64,000 nucleotides of DNA from Ardenticatenaceae bacterium (lineage in GTDB: Bacteria; Chloroflexota; Anaerolineae; Promineifilales; Promineifilaceae). Position 1 is the stretch's first letter. Each line of letters opens with the position of its first letter. This document shows, piece by piece, positions 16,002 to 24,662 of this stretch. Position numbers and translations under genes: made by a program. Location: NCBI GenBank assembly GCA_020634455.1, contig JACKBQ010000001.1, forward strand, positions 930,001 through 994,000, read 5' to 3'. The notes beneath the pieces were generated by a model that was given only the letters and a program-made list of their open reading frames with translations, did not search any database and was not told the DNA's origin.

Positions 16002-17078
16002 TCAATTCACATCTATGGTTAAGGTCCAGTTGAAGCGGTCGGGGATACGGCCGTACTGAATCCCGGTTAGCTCATCGTACAAATGTTTAGAGACGGGTCC
16101 CGGCTTGTAATCGTTGATGATGTACTCGCCATCCTGGTAGCCAAACTTGCCCACCGGGGCAATGACCGCCGCCGTGCCGCAGCCAAACACCTCGCTGATT
16201 TTGCCGCTTTGCACATCGGCAAGCATCTGGTTCACCTCAACTGGTTCCTCAGACACCTCGTAGCCTAAATCGCGCCCTAGCTCAATCACCGATTTGCGGG
16301 TGATGCCTGGCAAAATGGAGCCAGTCAGCGGCGGTGTAACGATTTTCTTGCCTTCGTACACAAAGCAGATGTTCATCGCCCCCACTTCTTCGATATAGCG
16401 CCCCTCGACGGCATCCAGCCACAGCACTTGGGAGTACCCTTTTTTCTTGGCTTCCTCGCCTACAAACAGGCTGGCGGCGTAGTTGCCGCCGGTTTTGGCA
16501 TCGCCCACGCCGCCGCGCACGGCCCGGCGGTACTTGTCGGAAATAAAAACGGGGACGGGACTAAACCCTTCCTTAAAGTATGCGCCCACTGGCCCAACGA
16601 TGACAAAGTGCAGGTAGCTGCTGCTGGCGTGTACCCCTAGCGCTGGCTCGGTGGCGATCATGGTGGGGCGAATGTAGAGGCTGGCTCCGTCTGCGCTGGG
16701 CACCCATTCATGCTCCAGCTCTAGCAGCTTGATGATGGCGCTGAGATGTTCTTCTTCATCCACCACGGCCATAGACATGCGGCGGGCGGAGTTATTGAAC
16801 CGTTTCATGTTTTCCCACGGCCGAAAAAGATTAATATTGCCGTCGGCGCGGCGGTATGCTTTGGTCCCTTCAAAAATTTCTTGCGCGTAATGGAAAACGG
16901 CCGTTGCCGGGGGCAAGCTAAAGTTTTCATAGGGGCCAATTTTGGCATCGTGCCAACCTTCGTCGGCGCTGTATTTTTGGCTAAACATGCGATTGGCAAA
17001 CTTGTTGCCAAAACCAAAATCGTCGGTGGGGGGCGTTTTCAATGTGGTTGGGTTCAGTTCAATAACTTCAAGTTCCAT
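16002..17078 (-). CDS. ilvE: Branched-chain amino acid aminotransferase
   Basis: About 358 residues of the fold-IV, pyridoxal-phosphate aminotransferase family, eukaryotic/BCAT-like length. It interconverts leucine, isoleucine and valine with their keto acids using glutamate/2-oxoglutarate. VGDAKTGGNYAASL contains the PLP-lysine block, QVLWLDAVEGRYIEEVGAMN is the family signature, and GSILPGITRKSVIELGRDLG is the phosphate-binding block. Two adjacent ATGs exist; the second (17078) is chosen because the AGGAG site then has a six-base spacing. It sits between thiolase and methylglyoxal synthase, with a terminator after it, so probably monocistronic. Confidence 0.95.
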   Translation of the reverse strand: MELEVIELNPTTLKTPPTDDFGFGNKFANRMFSQKYSADEGWHDAKIGPYENFSLPPATAVFHYAQEIFEGTKAYRRADGNINLFRPWENMKRFNNSARRMSMAVVDEEEHLSAIIKLLELEHEWVPSADGASLYIRPTMIATEPALGVHASSSYLHFVIVGPVGAYFKEGFSPVPVFISDKYRRAVRGGVGDAKTGGNYAASLFVGEEAKKKGYSQVLWLDAVEGRYIEEVGAMNICFVYEGKKIVTPPLTGSILPGITRKSVIELGRDLGYEVSEEPVEVNQMLADVQSGKISEVFGCGTAAVIAPVGKFGYQDGEYIINDYKPGPVSKHLYDELTGIQYGRIPDRFNWTLTIDVN

Positions 17079-17120
17079 CATAATCTCCTGATCTAAGTGG
17101 CTGGTGGTTGGTGGCTAATA

Positions 17121-17170
17121 CAGTCCGGCGGAAATCCACACAACTTTATTATGACAAATACGCCGGACTG
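17121..17170. repeat. CAGTCCGGCG...CGCCGGACTG inverted repeat
   Basis: Ten-base arms 30 bases apart between mgsA and ilvE. No T run follows, so it is a weak terminator candidate at best. Confidence 0.45.
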
Positions 17171-17305
17171 TTTAAGTATTGCGCCGCCGTCAATAACCTC
17201 ATGCGAACTTCCAGAGCGCAATAGTAGTTTGGCCAGCCAGGCAATAATTCCTGCAAGGATTTTACTTGGATTTAGCAGATGATCCACCAGCTAGCAAAAC
17301 CGTCT

Positions 17306-17788
17306 TTATTTGGCGGTGTCAGTGCCGTAGAGGTGTGCCAAACGCTGTTTATACTCTTCGTAATCGGTGAGCTGGCGCGGGTAGCTGGTGTGCATGAGAG
17401 GGGAAGAGATGAGGAAATCGGCCGTGGTGCGGTTGGTGGCCACGGGAATGTTCCACACGGTGGCCAGCCGCAGCAGCGCCTTCACGTCCGGGTCATGGGG
17501 TTGGGCTTGCAGCGGGTCCCAAAAGAAAATGAGCGTGTCAATTTCACCCTCGGCAATTTTTGCCCCAATCTGCTGGTCACCGCCGAGTGGACCACTCATG
17601 AGTTTGTTAATATCCAGGCCAAGCTCGGTTTCCAAAAGCCAACCTGTGGTGCCAGAAGCGTACAGTTTGTGCTGCCGCAACACGCTTACGTTGTATTTGG
17701 CCCAGGCCAGCATATCATCTTTTTTGTGATCATGGGCTACCAGAGCGATCTTTTTGCGTGGCTCCATCAGGACTTCTTGTTGTGCCAT
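17306..17788 (-). CDS. mgsA: Methylglyoxal synthase
   Basis: A 160-residue protein of the expected length plus a short N-terminal extension. It makes methylglyoxal and phosphate from dihydroxyacetone phosphate, a bypass that relieves sugar-phosphate stress. KIALVAHDHKKDDMLAWA holds the N-terminal Asp and phosphate-binding Lys, YASGTTGWLLE the second phosphate loop, SGPLGGDQQIG the catalytic Asp, and FFWDPLQAQPHDPDVKALLR the C-terminal signature. AAGGAG lies six bases before the ATG. It follows the large kinase gene (17837-21256) in the same direction with 48 bases between. Confidence 0.95.
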   Translation of the reverse strand: MAQQEVLMEPRKKIALVAHDHKKDDMLAWAKYNVSVLRQHKLYASGTTGWLLETELGLDINKLMSGPLGGDQQIGAKIAEGEIDTLIFFWDPLQAQPHDPDVKALLRLATVWNIPVATNRTTADFLISSPLMHTSYPRQLTDYEEYKQRLAHLYGTDTAK

Positions 17789-17836
17789 TTTTTCTCCTTA
17801 AGTTTCCTTCCAAGAAGGGAAGTTATTGTTGGCCGA

Positions 17837-20800
17837 TTACTGAGCTAACTCCTCAACCGTCACTTCTGGTTGGTGAATGGGAAACGTCACGGAAAACACG
17901 GTGCCTTCATTTAACTGGCTTTCAACCGAAATGTGCCCTCTGTGCAATTCCACGATTTCTTTGACTATGGCTAACCCCAGGCCAGTACCTGGAATGTTCG
18001 ATTGGCCCGTTCTTTGACCGCGATAAAACCGGTCAAATAGGTGTGGTATTTCCCGCTCATCTACTCCCACGCCATCGTCGGCAATTCGCAAACAAATTTG
18101 ATTTTCTGGGGTCGTAAAGGTTTCAATGGTTATTGTGCCTTGCTTATCATTGTAATGAATGCCATTCGTAACCAAATTGGTCATAAGCTGCACCAACTGT
18201 GTTTTATTTCCTAGCAATAACGGCAAATCTGGCTGTAAGTTTTGCACCAGGGTGATGCTAAAGGCATCGGCTCTGGCTTCATGGCCGGCCGCAACTTCTT
18301 TTACAATGGGATTTAGCGCAACGGGCTGGAATGATTGATTTTTCGCACCAATTTCTAATTGTGACAAGCCCAAAGTTGCTTCAACCAGGTTGGCGAGGCG
18401 GGCGGCTTGTTGTTGCAAAATGTTTATGTAGCGCGGCTGCTTCTCTGGGTTGCCATGTTCCAGCAGGTTAATGTAGATGCTTAAATTGGCTACAGGCGTA
18501 CGGAGTTCATGGGTTACATCGGCAATAAATTTGGTTTTTAGTTTGTCTAGCTCTTGCAAGCGCTCGTTCGCCATCTTCAAATCCAGGGTACGGCTGGCAA
18601 CGCGGGCTTCTAAAGTTTGCATTAGCTGGATGCGCTGCAGGCCGTTGGCAACGATGTTGCACATGGCTTGCAGGGTGTGTACTTCGTCTTCGGCAAATTC
18701 GTAAATTGTATCTAACCCCAGATGAATCACGCCTAAAATACCATCTTCGCTGACCAGGGGAAGCGCAATGGACGACTGTAATTTCTGAATGGTTTCTGGC
18801 TCTTCCAGTTTGAGTTTGCGGCGCTTGTCTTTATTGATTTCCGTGCTGATGTGCAGTTTGCCTGTTTGGGCAACATACCCGGTAATGCCTTCGTTGAGGG
18901 CGTATGCGATGTGCATTGGGTAGCTTTTGGGCGGGTAACATGCCTGGGAAACAACGGCCGTTCCTGCATCATCTAGCAAAAAGGCAACGCCGACGGTTGC
19001 CGAAAATATTTCCACCATCGTTTGCAAAACAGATTGCAAAATATTGGGGATGGTATCGAACGACCGCAAGGCAGCCGAGACGATGCTGAGCGCTTCTAGC
19101 TCCGTGACTCGCCGCTGGATTTCGGTAAACAGTTGGGCATGTTTTAGCGCCAGTGTGGCCTGGTTGGCAAAAGCGACCAGGTTGTTTTCGTGTTGCAATT
19201 GGTAAAAGTCTGGCTCAATTTTGTCAACCATTAAAAAACCAACGGGTACATCGGCAAAAATAATGGGAACACCCATCCAGGATTTGATGTGCCCAGGATA
19301 GGACCATTCTTCTGATTGATCTGTGTTGGTGATGCGCAACGGCCGTTTCGTTTCGTACATCTTCCGCAGCGTTGGCATTTCTGCAACGATTACCTCATCT
19401 TTCAAAATAGTTGCGTCGCGTTTGGTGTCAAAATCCCCAAAATCCCGCCGACGAACAACACGGGCCGCACCTTGCCTGATCAACGCAAAATTGACCGAAT
19501 CGTAAGGCACTACGCGGGCAATTTCTTCCAAAATCCGATCTAAAACCTGCTCAAAGTCGAGCGTGCCAATTAAAGCTTGCCCAGCCATTTGCAACGCTTC
19601 CAATAATAATCGCTGTTCTTTTTCAGTGACCAAAAGTTGGCTTTTAGAAATCGCCAGGGCAAGCTGTCGGGCTATTTGTTCGCCCCATCTCACCTCTTCG
19701 GGCGAGAATTGGCGAGGTTCGTTGAACCCTACAAGCAACGCACCCACAGCTGCATTATTGGCAACCATTGGCAATGCCAACATGCCCCGTGTGGGCAAAT
19801 ATTGGGCCACATGCTGGCTCACATCGGGCGAGGTCCGAATATCTTCAATGGGCAGAGCGTGGCCAAGCCGGTAAACCGTTTTTGAAAGGGAAAAATCAGT
19901 AGGGTCTCGATTCATAGTCAGGTAAGATTCTGTACCCTCACCAAAGGCAACGGCCGCAAGTGGGACTTGCTTCGTTTTGTCCCAAAGCGAAACATAACAA
20001 TGATCTGCATTCAACAAATCAACCACACGGCTTGCAATAGCAGTCAAATTGTCTTCAAAATTGTCTGCGCTAATGGCTGCCTGGGTAATATCGTTTAGCA
20101 ATGCCTGGTTGTGGGCATATTGCTCAATTGCCTGGTGCGCTTCAGTGATATACGTTTGGGTTCGCCGCTCCACGGTTAAATCTTTGACGGTGCAAGAGCA
20201 GCCTAAAAACAGGTCGTTTTCGCTAAAAACGGGCTGAATATTTAGCAATAACCAGATTTTATCTTTTTCATTATCGACACGGCCGTTCCGCAGCACAATT
20301 TCCTGCTCATAAAAGTGGTTTGATTCCAGCTTTACGGCCGTCTGCAAGTTCACTAACTCCGCGTGGTTTTCTGTTTTATCCGCTAACCTTTCCAATAATT
20401 TGGGTAAGGTCAGATGTTCCACATCTTTTTTTGGCAGAATAGGCAATAGTCGGCTGGCATATTCGTTGGCATCAAGCAAAGTTAGCTGCTCATCAAACAC
20501 CAGCAAACCAATAGTTACGGTATTGACTACCTGCTTCATGGCCAAAACCATTGGTGAAAAGAAGCGGTATTTGCGCATAACCCAGGCCGCCCCAACCGCA
20601 GCAAACAAAGGGGTCACCATGCTGCGCATGGCCAGGGTCAAGTTGAGCATGGGCAAGTACAGAAAGCCAACCGACAAAGCAAAAATCAAGAGCACCCGCG
20701 CAGCCCGGCGCAGCCTCTCTGGCAAGGTACGGCTAAATCCAAAATAGCTCGTCGGCAAAATAAACAATACGTTGAGTACAACAATGTAGAAAAAATAAAA

Positions 20801-21256
20801 GGGGACACCAAGACGGCCGTTTAGCACATGTCGAATCGAAACAAATCCCTGCGTATATAGCTCTGGCTCATAAACAATCAACAAGGGAGATGAGGCAAAC
20901 GGTTCAAGTAGCCAAACCGCCAGCGGCAAAATCATAAACCCCAAAAAAGGCCACCAGGCTAATTGCGTCAACCGCCGATGGGGAATAAAAACATTCAGCA
21001 CCAGCAGCCAGAGCAGCGGCGTTGCCATCATAGTTGTTAATGCATGAACTTCAGAAGCCACAAATATCGTTGCGGCTTCATTGGATATGCTCGCGACAAA
21101 AAGGCTAAAACTTCCAGCTGACAAGATCAGCATGTACGCGGCAAAAAGCCGATTACTTCGCAGTCCTGGCTGAAGCATCAATATGTACATCATTAGCATC
21201 AACTGCAAGCTAATAATGCAAAATGCTGACAAATAAAGCTGGGTCAATGTGGTCAT
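17837..21256 (-). CDS. Membrane sensor histidine kinase with 7TM, PAS and three GAF domains
   Basis: 1139 residues. The first 225 hold seven hydrophobic segments resembling the histidine-kinase N-terminal 7TM region. A PAS domain (about 240-350, VNTVTIGLLVFDEQLTLLDA) and three GAF-like domains (about 390-540, 555-700, 715-870) follow. Then come a coiled coil, the phosphoacceptor block DVTHELRTPVANL (His near 920), and the ATPase with N box LMTNLVTNGIHYND, DDGVGVDE and GTGLGLAIVKE. A full sensor kinase; no regulator is adjacent. It is divergent from the lgt-like gene, with a 280-base gap between. Confidence 0.93.
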   Translation of the reverse strand: MTTLTQLYLSAFCIISLQLMLMMYILMLQPGLRSNRLFAAYMLILSAGSFSLFVASISNEAATIFVASEVHALTTMMATPLLWLLVLNVFIPHRRLTQLAWWPFLGFMILPLAVWLLEPFASSPLLIVYEPELYTQGFVSIRHVLNGRLGVPFYFFYIVVLNVLFILPTSYFGFSRTLPERLRRAARVLLIFALSVGFLYLPMLNLTLAMRSMVTPLFAAVGAAWVMRKYRFFSPMVLAMKQVVNTVTIGLLVFDEQLTLLDANEYASRLLPILPKKDVEHLTLPKLLERLADKTENHAELVNLQTAVKLESNHFYEQEIVLRNGRVDNEKDKIWLLLNIQPVFSENDLFLGCSCTVKDLTVERRTQTYITEAHQAIEQYAHNQALLNDITQAAISADNFEDNLTAIASRVVDLLNADHCYVSLWDKTKQVPLAAVAFGEGTESYLTMNRDPTDFSLSKTVYRLGHALPIEDIRTSPDVSQHVAQYLPTRGMLALPMVANNAAVGALLVGFNEPRQFSPEEVRWGEQIARQLALAISKSQLLVTEKEQRLLLEALQMAGQALIGTLDFEQVLDRILEEIARVVPYDSVNFALIRQGAARVVRRRDFGDFDTKRDATILKDEVIVAEMPTLRKMYETKRPLRITNTDQSEEWSYPGHIKSWMGVPIIFADVPVGFLMVDKIEPDFYQLQHENNLVAFANQATLALKHAQLFTEIQRRVTELEALSIVSAALRSFDTIPNILQSVLQTMVEIFSATVGVAFLLDDAGTAVVSQACYPPKSYPMHIAYALNEGITGYVAQTGKLHISTEINKDKRRKLKLEEPETIQKLQSSIALPLVSEDGILGVIHLGLDTIYEFAEDEVHTLQAMCNIVANGLQRIQLMQTLEARVASRTLDLKMANERLQELDKLKTKFIADVTHELRTPVANLSIYINLLEHGNPEKQPRYINILQQQAARLANLVEATLGLSQLEIGAKNQSFQPVALNPIVKEVAAGHEARADAFSITLVQNLQPDLPLLLGNKTQLVQLMTNLVTNGIHYNDKQGTITIETFTTPENQICLRIADDGVGVDEREIPHLFDRFYRGQRTGQSNIPGTGLGLAIVKEIVELHRGHISVESQLNEGTVFSVTFPIHQPEVTVEELAQ

Positions 21257-21536
21257 CAGAATGATTTATGTAAACTTTCACACAATCCAAGCTACGCATC
21301 GCAAAAAAACTGACAACCTGGACGACCAAATTGCCTACGTCATGTGCACTTTTTTGAGCTCGTGAGCAATCTTAATGAATTGTTGAGGTAAAACCTTCTG
21401 AAAGATTATAACATCCACACTCTGGTTTTTCCGTCCAGGATTAGTGAAAGCCATAAATTAACAATAGCCAATTTGTCAGTTTTTCTGCCAAGCAGATAGG
21501 CTCAATGACTTGCCACAATGATTTACCTTGCCTAAG

Positions 21537-22319
21537 ATGGACCACATGTTTCCAATTTTGACACGCCTTGGCCCATTTTTTGTGTACAGCTACACGGCCG
21601 TTTTCGCCATTGGCCTTCTGTTAAGCTGGGGGATTACCCACCGACTGGCCCGCCAACAGGCGCTGCCCCGCTGGCAGGATGCCGCGCTGGCTGCGCTTTT
21701 GGCGGGCTGGCTGGGGGCGCGGTTGGGCTTTGTGCTGCTAAACTGGGGCTATTTTGCGGAACGGCCGTCCCAACTCCTCCAACTTTGGCAAGGCGGCCTG
21801 ACGGCTTACGGCGGCTTGCTGGGTGGTTTGATTGGTTTGGGCACGTGGTGCTGGTGGCGGAAACGGCCGTTTCTCCCCTATGCCACCCTCTTTTCCCCCG
21901 CCCTGCTGCTGCTCATCGCCACTGGCTGGGCCGCCTGCTGGTTCGAAGGCTGCGCCTACGGAGCCGAAACCACCCTCGGCCCCCTCGCCGCCAACCTGCC
22001 AGACACCTTCGGCGTTTTCGCTGTCCGCCACCAAACCCAACTCCTCGGCCTCGGTGCCAACTTACTCTTGCTAACAGCACTTGCCTACTCGCCCACTCGC
22101 AAACTTGCCCACTCGCCCACTTGCAAACTCGCAAACTCGCACCCCTTCCCCCTCACCCTCATCCTCGCCAACCTCATCCACCTCACCCTCACCTTCCTGC
22201 GCAGCGACGCCGCCCCCCTGCTGCTCGGCTGGCGGCTGGATAGCTGGCTGGCGCTCCTGTTCGCCATTGGGGGTGGGATGCTGTTACAATACGGCCGTCA
22301 AAAAAAGTATTCAGGTTAG
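21537..22319 (+). CDS. Lgt-like prolipoprotein diacylglyceryl transferase family protein, divergent
   Basis: About 260 residues, seven hydrophobic segments, with the family start FPILTRLGPFFVYSYTAVF. Lgt moves diacylglycerol from phosphatidylglycerol to the lipobox Cys of prolipoproteins. The usual 'GGLsFHGG' block reads GGLTAYGGLLGG, so the conserved His is Tyr. The usual 'GRxxNF' signature reads GWAACWFEGCAYG, so Arg and Asn are Trp and Cys. It is therefore divergent or has another acceptor. Near residues 182-201 a repeat (ACTCGC/TTGCAA type) is translated in frame. The ATG at 21537 is taken over the upstream TTG; a further ATG follows nine bases on. Confidence 0.75.
   Translation: MDHMFPILTRLGPFFVYSYTAVFAIGLLLSWGITHRLARQQALPRWQDAALAALLAGWLGARLGFVLLNWGYFAERPSQLLQLWQGGLTAYGGLLGGLIGLGTWCWWRKRPFLPYATLFSPALLLLIATGWAACWFEGCAYGAETTLGPLAANLPDTFGVFAVRHQTQLLGLGANLLLLTALAYSPTRKLAHSPTCKLANSHPFPLTLILANLIHLTLTFLRSDAAPLLLGWRLDSWLALLFAIGGGMLLQYGRQKKYSG
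22082..22140 (+). repeat. CTCGCAAACTTGCCCACT-type repeat inside the lgt-like gene
   Basis: Tandem units of ACTCGC, CCACT and TTGCAAACT in one orientation. The same wording is intergenic at 22315-22388, 180 bases downstream. Translated here as YSPTRKLAHSPTCKLANS. Confidence 0.65.
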
Positions 22320-22388
22320 CAAGTATGCAGGTGTGCAAGTAACAAACAACACTTGCAAACTCGCCCACTTGCAAACTCGCAAACTGAA
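22315..22388 (+). repeat. CTCGCAAACTTGCCCACT-type repeat between genes
   Basis: GCAAGTATGCAGGTGTGCAA on the left is loosely mirrored by ACTTGCAAACTCGCCCACTT and GCAAACTCGCAAACT on the right. It ends just before the start of the nitrilase-family gene and overlaps the end of the lgt-like gene. Confidence 0.6.
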
Positions 22389-22391
22389 ATT

Positions 22392-23243
22392 ATGAAACTA
22401 AAAGTCGGACTTGCCCAAATAACCCCAAAACTCGGCGACCTGGAAGCCAATCTGGAACGCCACCTGCAAGCGATCGAGGAAGCTGCCGAAAGCGGCGTGG
22501 AGCTGCTCGTCTTCCCGGAGCTTTCCCTAACAGGCTACCGGCTGCGCGACCTCGCCTTCAGTGTCGCCATCCAGCCCACCTACAAAAACCCCATCTTCGC
22601 CAAGCTGCTAGACGCCAGCCGGGACATGGACCTGGTGGTTGGCTTTGTCGAATCGGACACGCGCCAGAAATTCTTCATCTCCGCCGCTTACCTGTCCGGC
22701 GGCGAGGTGGTGCATCTGCACCGCAAAGTGTACCTGCCCACCTACGGCATGTTCGACGAAGGGCGCTATTTCGCCTGGGGCGACCAGCTGCGCGCCTTCA
22801 ACACCCGCTTTGGCCGCGTCGGCATCCTCATCTGCGAAGATTTCTGGCACGTCAGCGCAGCGTACACGCTCTGGCTGGACGGAGCCGACATGCTCATTCT
22901 CACCTCGTCATCGCCGGGCCGCGGGCTGGCCACCGAGCAAAAAATCGGCAGCGCCAAATGGGTAGAGCATATCAACCAGGCATACGCCAGCATGTTTACC
23001 AACTTCATCCTGCACACCAACCGCACCGGCTTTGAAGATGGCGTGACGTTTTACGGCGGCTCCACCATTTACGACCCAGAAGGCCATCTGCTCAACCAGG
23101 GGCCATACTACGAAGAAGCGCTGGTCACTGCCAAACTGGACCTCAACGAAATCCGCCGCGCCCGCATTCGCTTGCCCCTGCTCCGCGACGAGCGCGTGGG
23201 CCTCACCCGCCGCGAACTCAGCCGCATTTTGAAAGACAAATAG
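22392..23243 (+). CDS. Carbon-nitrogen hydrolase (nitrilase superfamily), NAD synthetase glutaminase-like
   Basis: About 283 residues. The Glu-Lys-Cys triad is visible: LLVFPELSLTGY (Glu near residue 43), HRKVYLPTYGMFDEGRYF (Lys near 110) and GILICEDFWHVS (Cys near 145). The 'GYRLRDLAF' stretch and 'YGMFDEGRYF' resemble the glutaminase domain found at the start of NAD synthetases and related amidases, but the synthetase domain is absent. It hydrolyses an amide or nitrile of unknown identity. The ATG at 22392 is chosen because the reading frame before it consists of repeat sequence only. Confidence 0.87.
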   Translation: MKLKVGLAQITPKLGDLEANLERHLQAIEEAAESGVELLVFPELSLTGYRLRDLAFSVAIQPTYKNPIFAKLLDASRDMDLVVGFVESDTRQKFFISAAYLSGGEVVHLHRKVYLPTYGMFDEGRYFAWGDQLRAFNTRFGRVGILICEDFWHVSAAYTLWLDGADMLILTSSSPGRGLATEQKIGSAKWVEHINQAYASMFTNFILHTNRTGFEDGVTFYGGSTIYDPEGHLLNQGPYYEEALVTAKLDLNEIRRARIRLPLLRDERVGLTRRELSRILKDK

Positions 23244-23254
23244 CAACAATTTTT

Positions 23255-23316
23255 ATCAACAGATTACGCAGATTTACCAGATTGTTAAATCCTTTTAATC
23301 TGCGAAATCTTTGATT
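23255..23316. repeat. CAGATTACGCAGATT inverted element
   Basis: TCAACAGATTACGCAGATTT on the left, AAATCTTTGA preceded by AATCTGCG on the right. Same family as 9572-9639 and 56829-56894. It lies between the nitrilase-family gene and era. Confidence 0.6.
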
Positions 23317-23352
23317 AGCTCCTGTACGCTAAACAGGACTGGCACCAAATTT

Positions 23353-24294
23353 ATGACTAAATCAACTTCCATCCCCACTGGTTACGACACAAGCGACGAC
23401 CACCGCTCCGGCTTTGTGGCGGTGATTGGCCGCCCCAACGTGGGCAAAAGCACGCTCATCAACGGGCTGCTGCAAGAAAAGATCAACATCGTCTCCCCCA
23501 AACCGCAAACGACGCGCAGCCGTCAGTTGGGCATCCTCACCACGGCCGATTACCAGATCGTCTTCATGGACACGCCGGGTCTGATGCAGCCGCGCCACAA
23601 GCTGGACGAATTTATGGTGGAAACGGCCGTAGAATCCCTCAACGAGGCGGACGTGGTGCTCTGGCTGGTGGACGGCAGCGAACCCATCGGCCCCGGCGAC
23701 CGGGCCATCGCCGAAATGGTGGCCCAGGTGGAGGAGAGCGTAGCCGTCATCCTGGCCATCAACAAAAGCGACATCACCGCGCCAGAAAACGTGATGCCTC
23801 ACACAGAAGCGTACCGCGAACTGGCTCCTGACGCCGCCTGGATTTTCTTTTCGGCGCAGACGGGAAACGGCCGTGCCGAACTCCTCGACCTCATTGTGCA
23901 GGCCCTGCCCCAGGGACCTCGCTACTACCCCGCCGACCAGCTCACCGACGTTTACGTCCGCGACATGGCCGCCGAATTCATCCGCGAACAGGTGATGCTG
24001 CAACTGCGCGACGAAATCCCCTACGGCGTGGCCGTGCAGGTGGACCAGTTCAAAGAGCGCGAGAACGGCGTCACCTACATCGGGGCCAACATTTTTGTGG
24101 AGCGCGACAATCACAAAGCAATTGTCATCGGGGCCAAAGGGAGCCAACTGCGCAAAATCGGGGCGGCCGCCCGCAAGGAGCTGGAAACCCTGGTCGAGGG
24201 CAAAGTGTTCCTGGAACTGTGGGTCAAAGTAGAACCCAAATGGCGGCACAACGAAAAAGCGCTCAAGCGCCTCGGCTATACCAAACCAGAATAA
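23353..24294 (+). CDS. era: GTPase Era
   Basis: About 313 residues. Era binds the 3' end of 16S rRNA and helps 30S ribosome maturation. G1 is GRPNVGKS (residues 26-33), the switch I block PQTTRSRQLGI, G3 DTPG, G4 NKSD and G5 SAQTG. The C-terminal KH domain has the GAKGSQLRKIGAAARKELE helix-turn and the ELWVKVEPKWR strand. The ATG at 23353 follows a repeat; the upstream in-frame ATG at 23311 would add 14 residues from repeat sequence. No partner genes (rnc, recO) adjoin. Confidence 0.97.
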   Translation: MTKSTSIPTGYDTSDDHRSGFVAVIGRPNVGKSTLINGLLQEKINIVSPKPQTTRSRQLGILTTADYQIVFMDTPGLMQPRHKLDEFMVETAVESLNEADVVLWLVDGSEPIGPGDRAIAEMVAQVEESVAVILAINKSDITAPENVMPHTEAYRELAPDAAWIFFSAQTGNGRAELLDLIVQALPQGPRYYPADQLTDVYVRDMAAEFIREQVMLQLRDEIPYGVAVQVDQFKERENGVTYIGANIFVERDNHKAIVIGAKGSQLRKIGAAARKELETLVEGKVFLELWVKVEPKWRHNEKALKRLGYTKPE

Positions 24295-24316
24295 ACTCAC
24301 GTTTCCCCAAAAAATA

Positions 24317-24383
24317 GGACACGGATGCCACGGATTTGACAGATTTTCTGTTTTTATCCGTGTAATCCGTTCGATCCGTGTCC
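24317..24383. repeat. GGACACGGAT...ATCCGTGTCC inverted element
   Basis: GGACACGGATGCCACGGATT on the left is mirrored by GTAATCCG and GATCCGTGTCC on the right, with a loop containing AGATTTTCTG. Confidence 0.7.
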
Positions 24384-24558
24384 ACTCTTTTCAGAAATTG
24401 GTCCTGCTTTGTGTGACTTTTGCTGTCACACGGGTTCAAAATTGTGTGAATGGCAAGGTTGATCCGATCAGAACATCCGTGCTAAACTTGCGACGTTGGC
24501 CGAACCTGGGCGTATTTTGTTGTTGAGCCAATTTTCTGGGCGCACGGATACAAAAATA

Positions 24559-24626
24559 GCCACAGAGGAAAAAGAGAAATCAGAGAAATTGAACCAAATC
24601 TCTAAAACCTCTGTGTTCTCTGTGGC
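24559..24626. repeat. GCCACAGAGG...CTCTGTGGC inverted element
   Basis: GCCACAGAGGAAAAAGAGAA on the left is mirrored by AAACCTCTGTG and CTCTGTGGC on the right. It sits 30 bases upstream of the Tat-exported protein's ribosome site. Confidence 0.7.
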
Positions 24627-24662
24627 AAAAATCAGGACAGTTCTCAGCACAGGAGAATGGAT

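Larger units (their letters stand above)
24295..24662. other. Gap of 368 bases holding two palindromic elements
   Basis: No gene is seen. It holds a GGACACGGAT element (24317-24383), a unique stretch of about 170 bases that could carry the promoter of the next gene, and a CCACAGAGG element (24559-24626). Confidence 0.6.

Noticed and set aside
17121..17170. Terminator after mgsA
   Set aside because: Arms are good but 30 bases apart with no T run, so recorded only as an inverted repeat.
23362..24300. Long open frame on the minus strand opposite era
   Set aside because: Era has all G motifs and a KH domain on the plus strand; the reverse frame has none.
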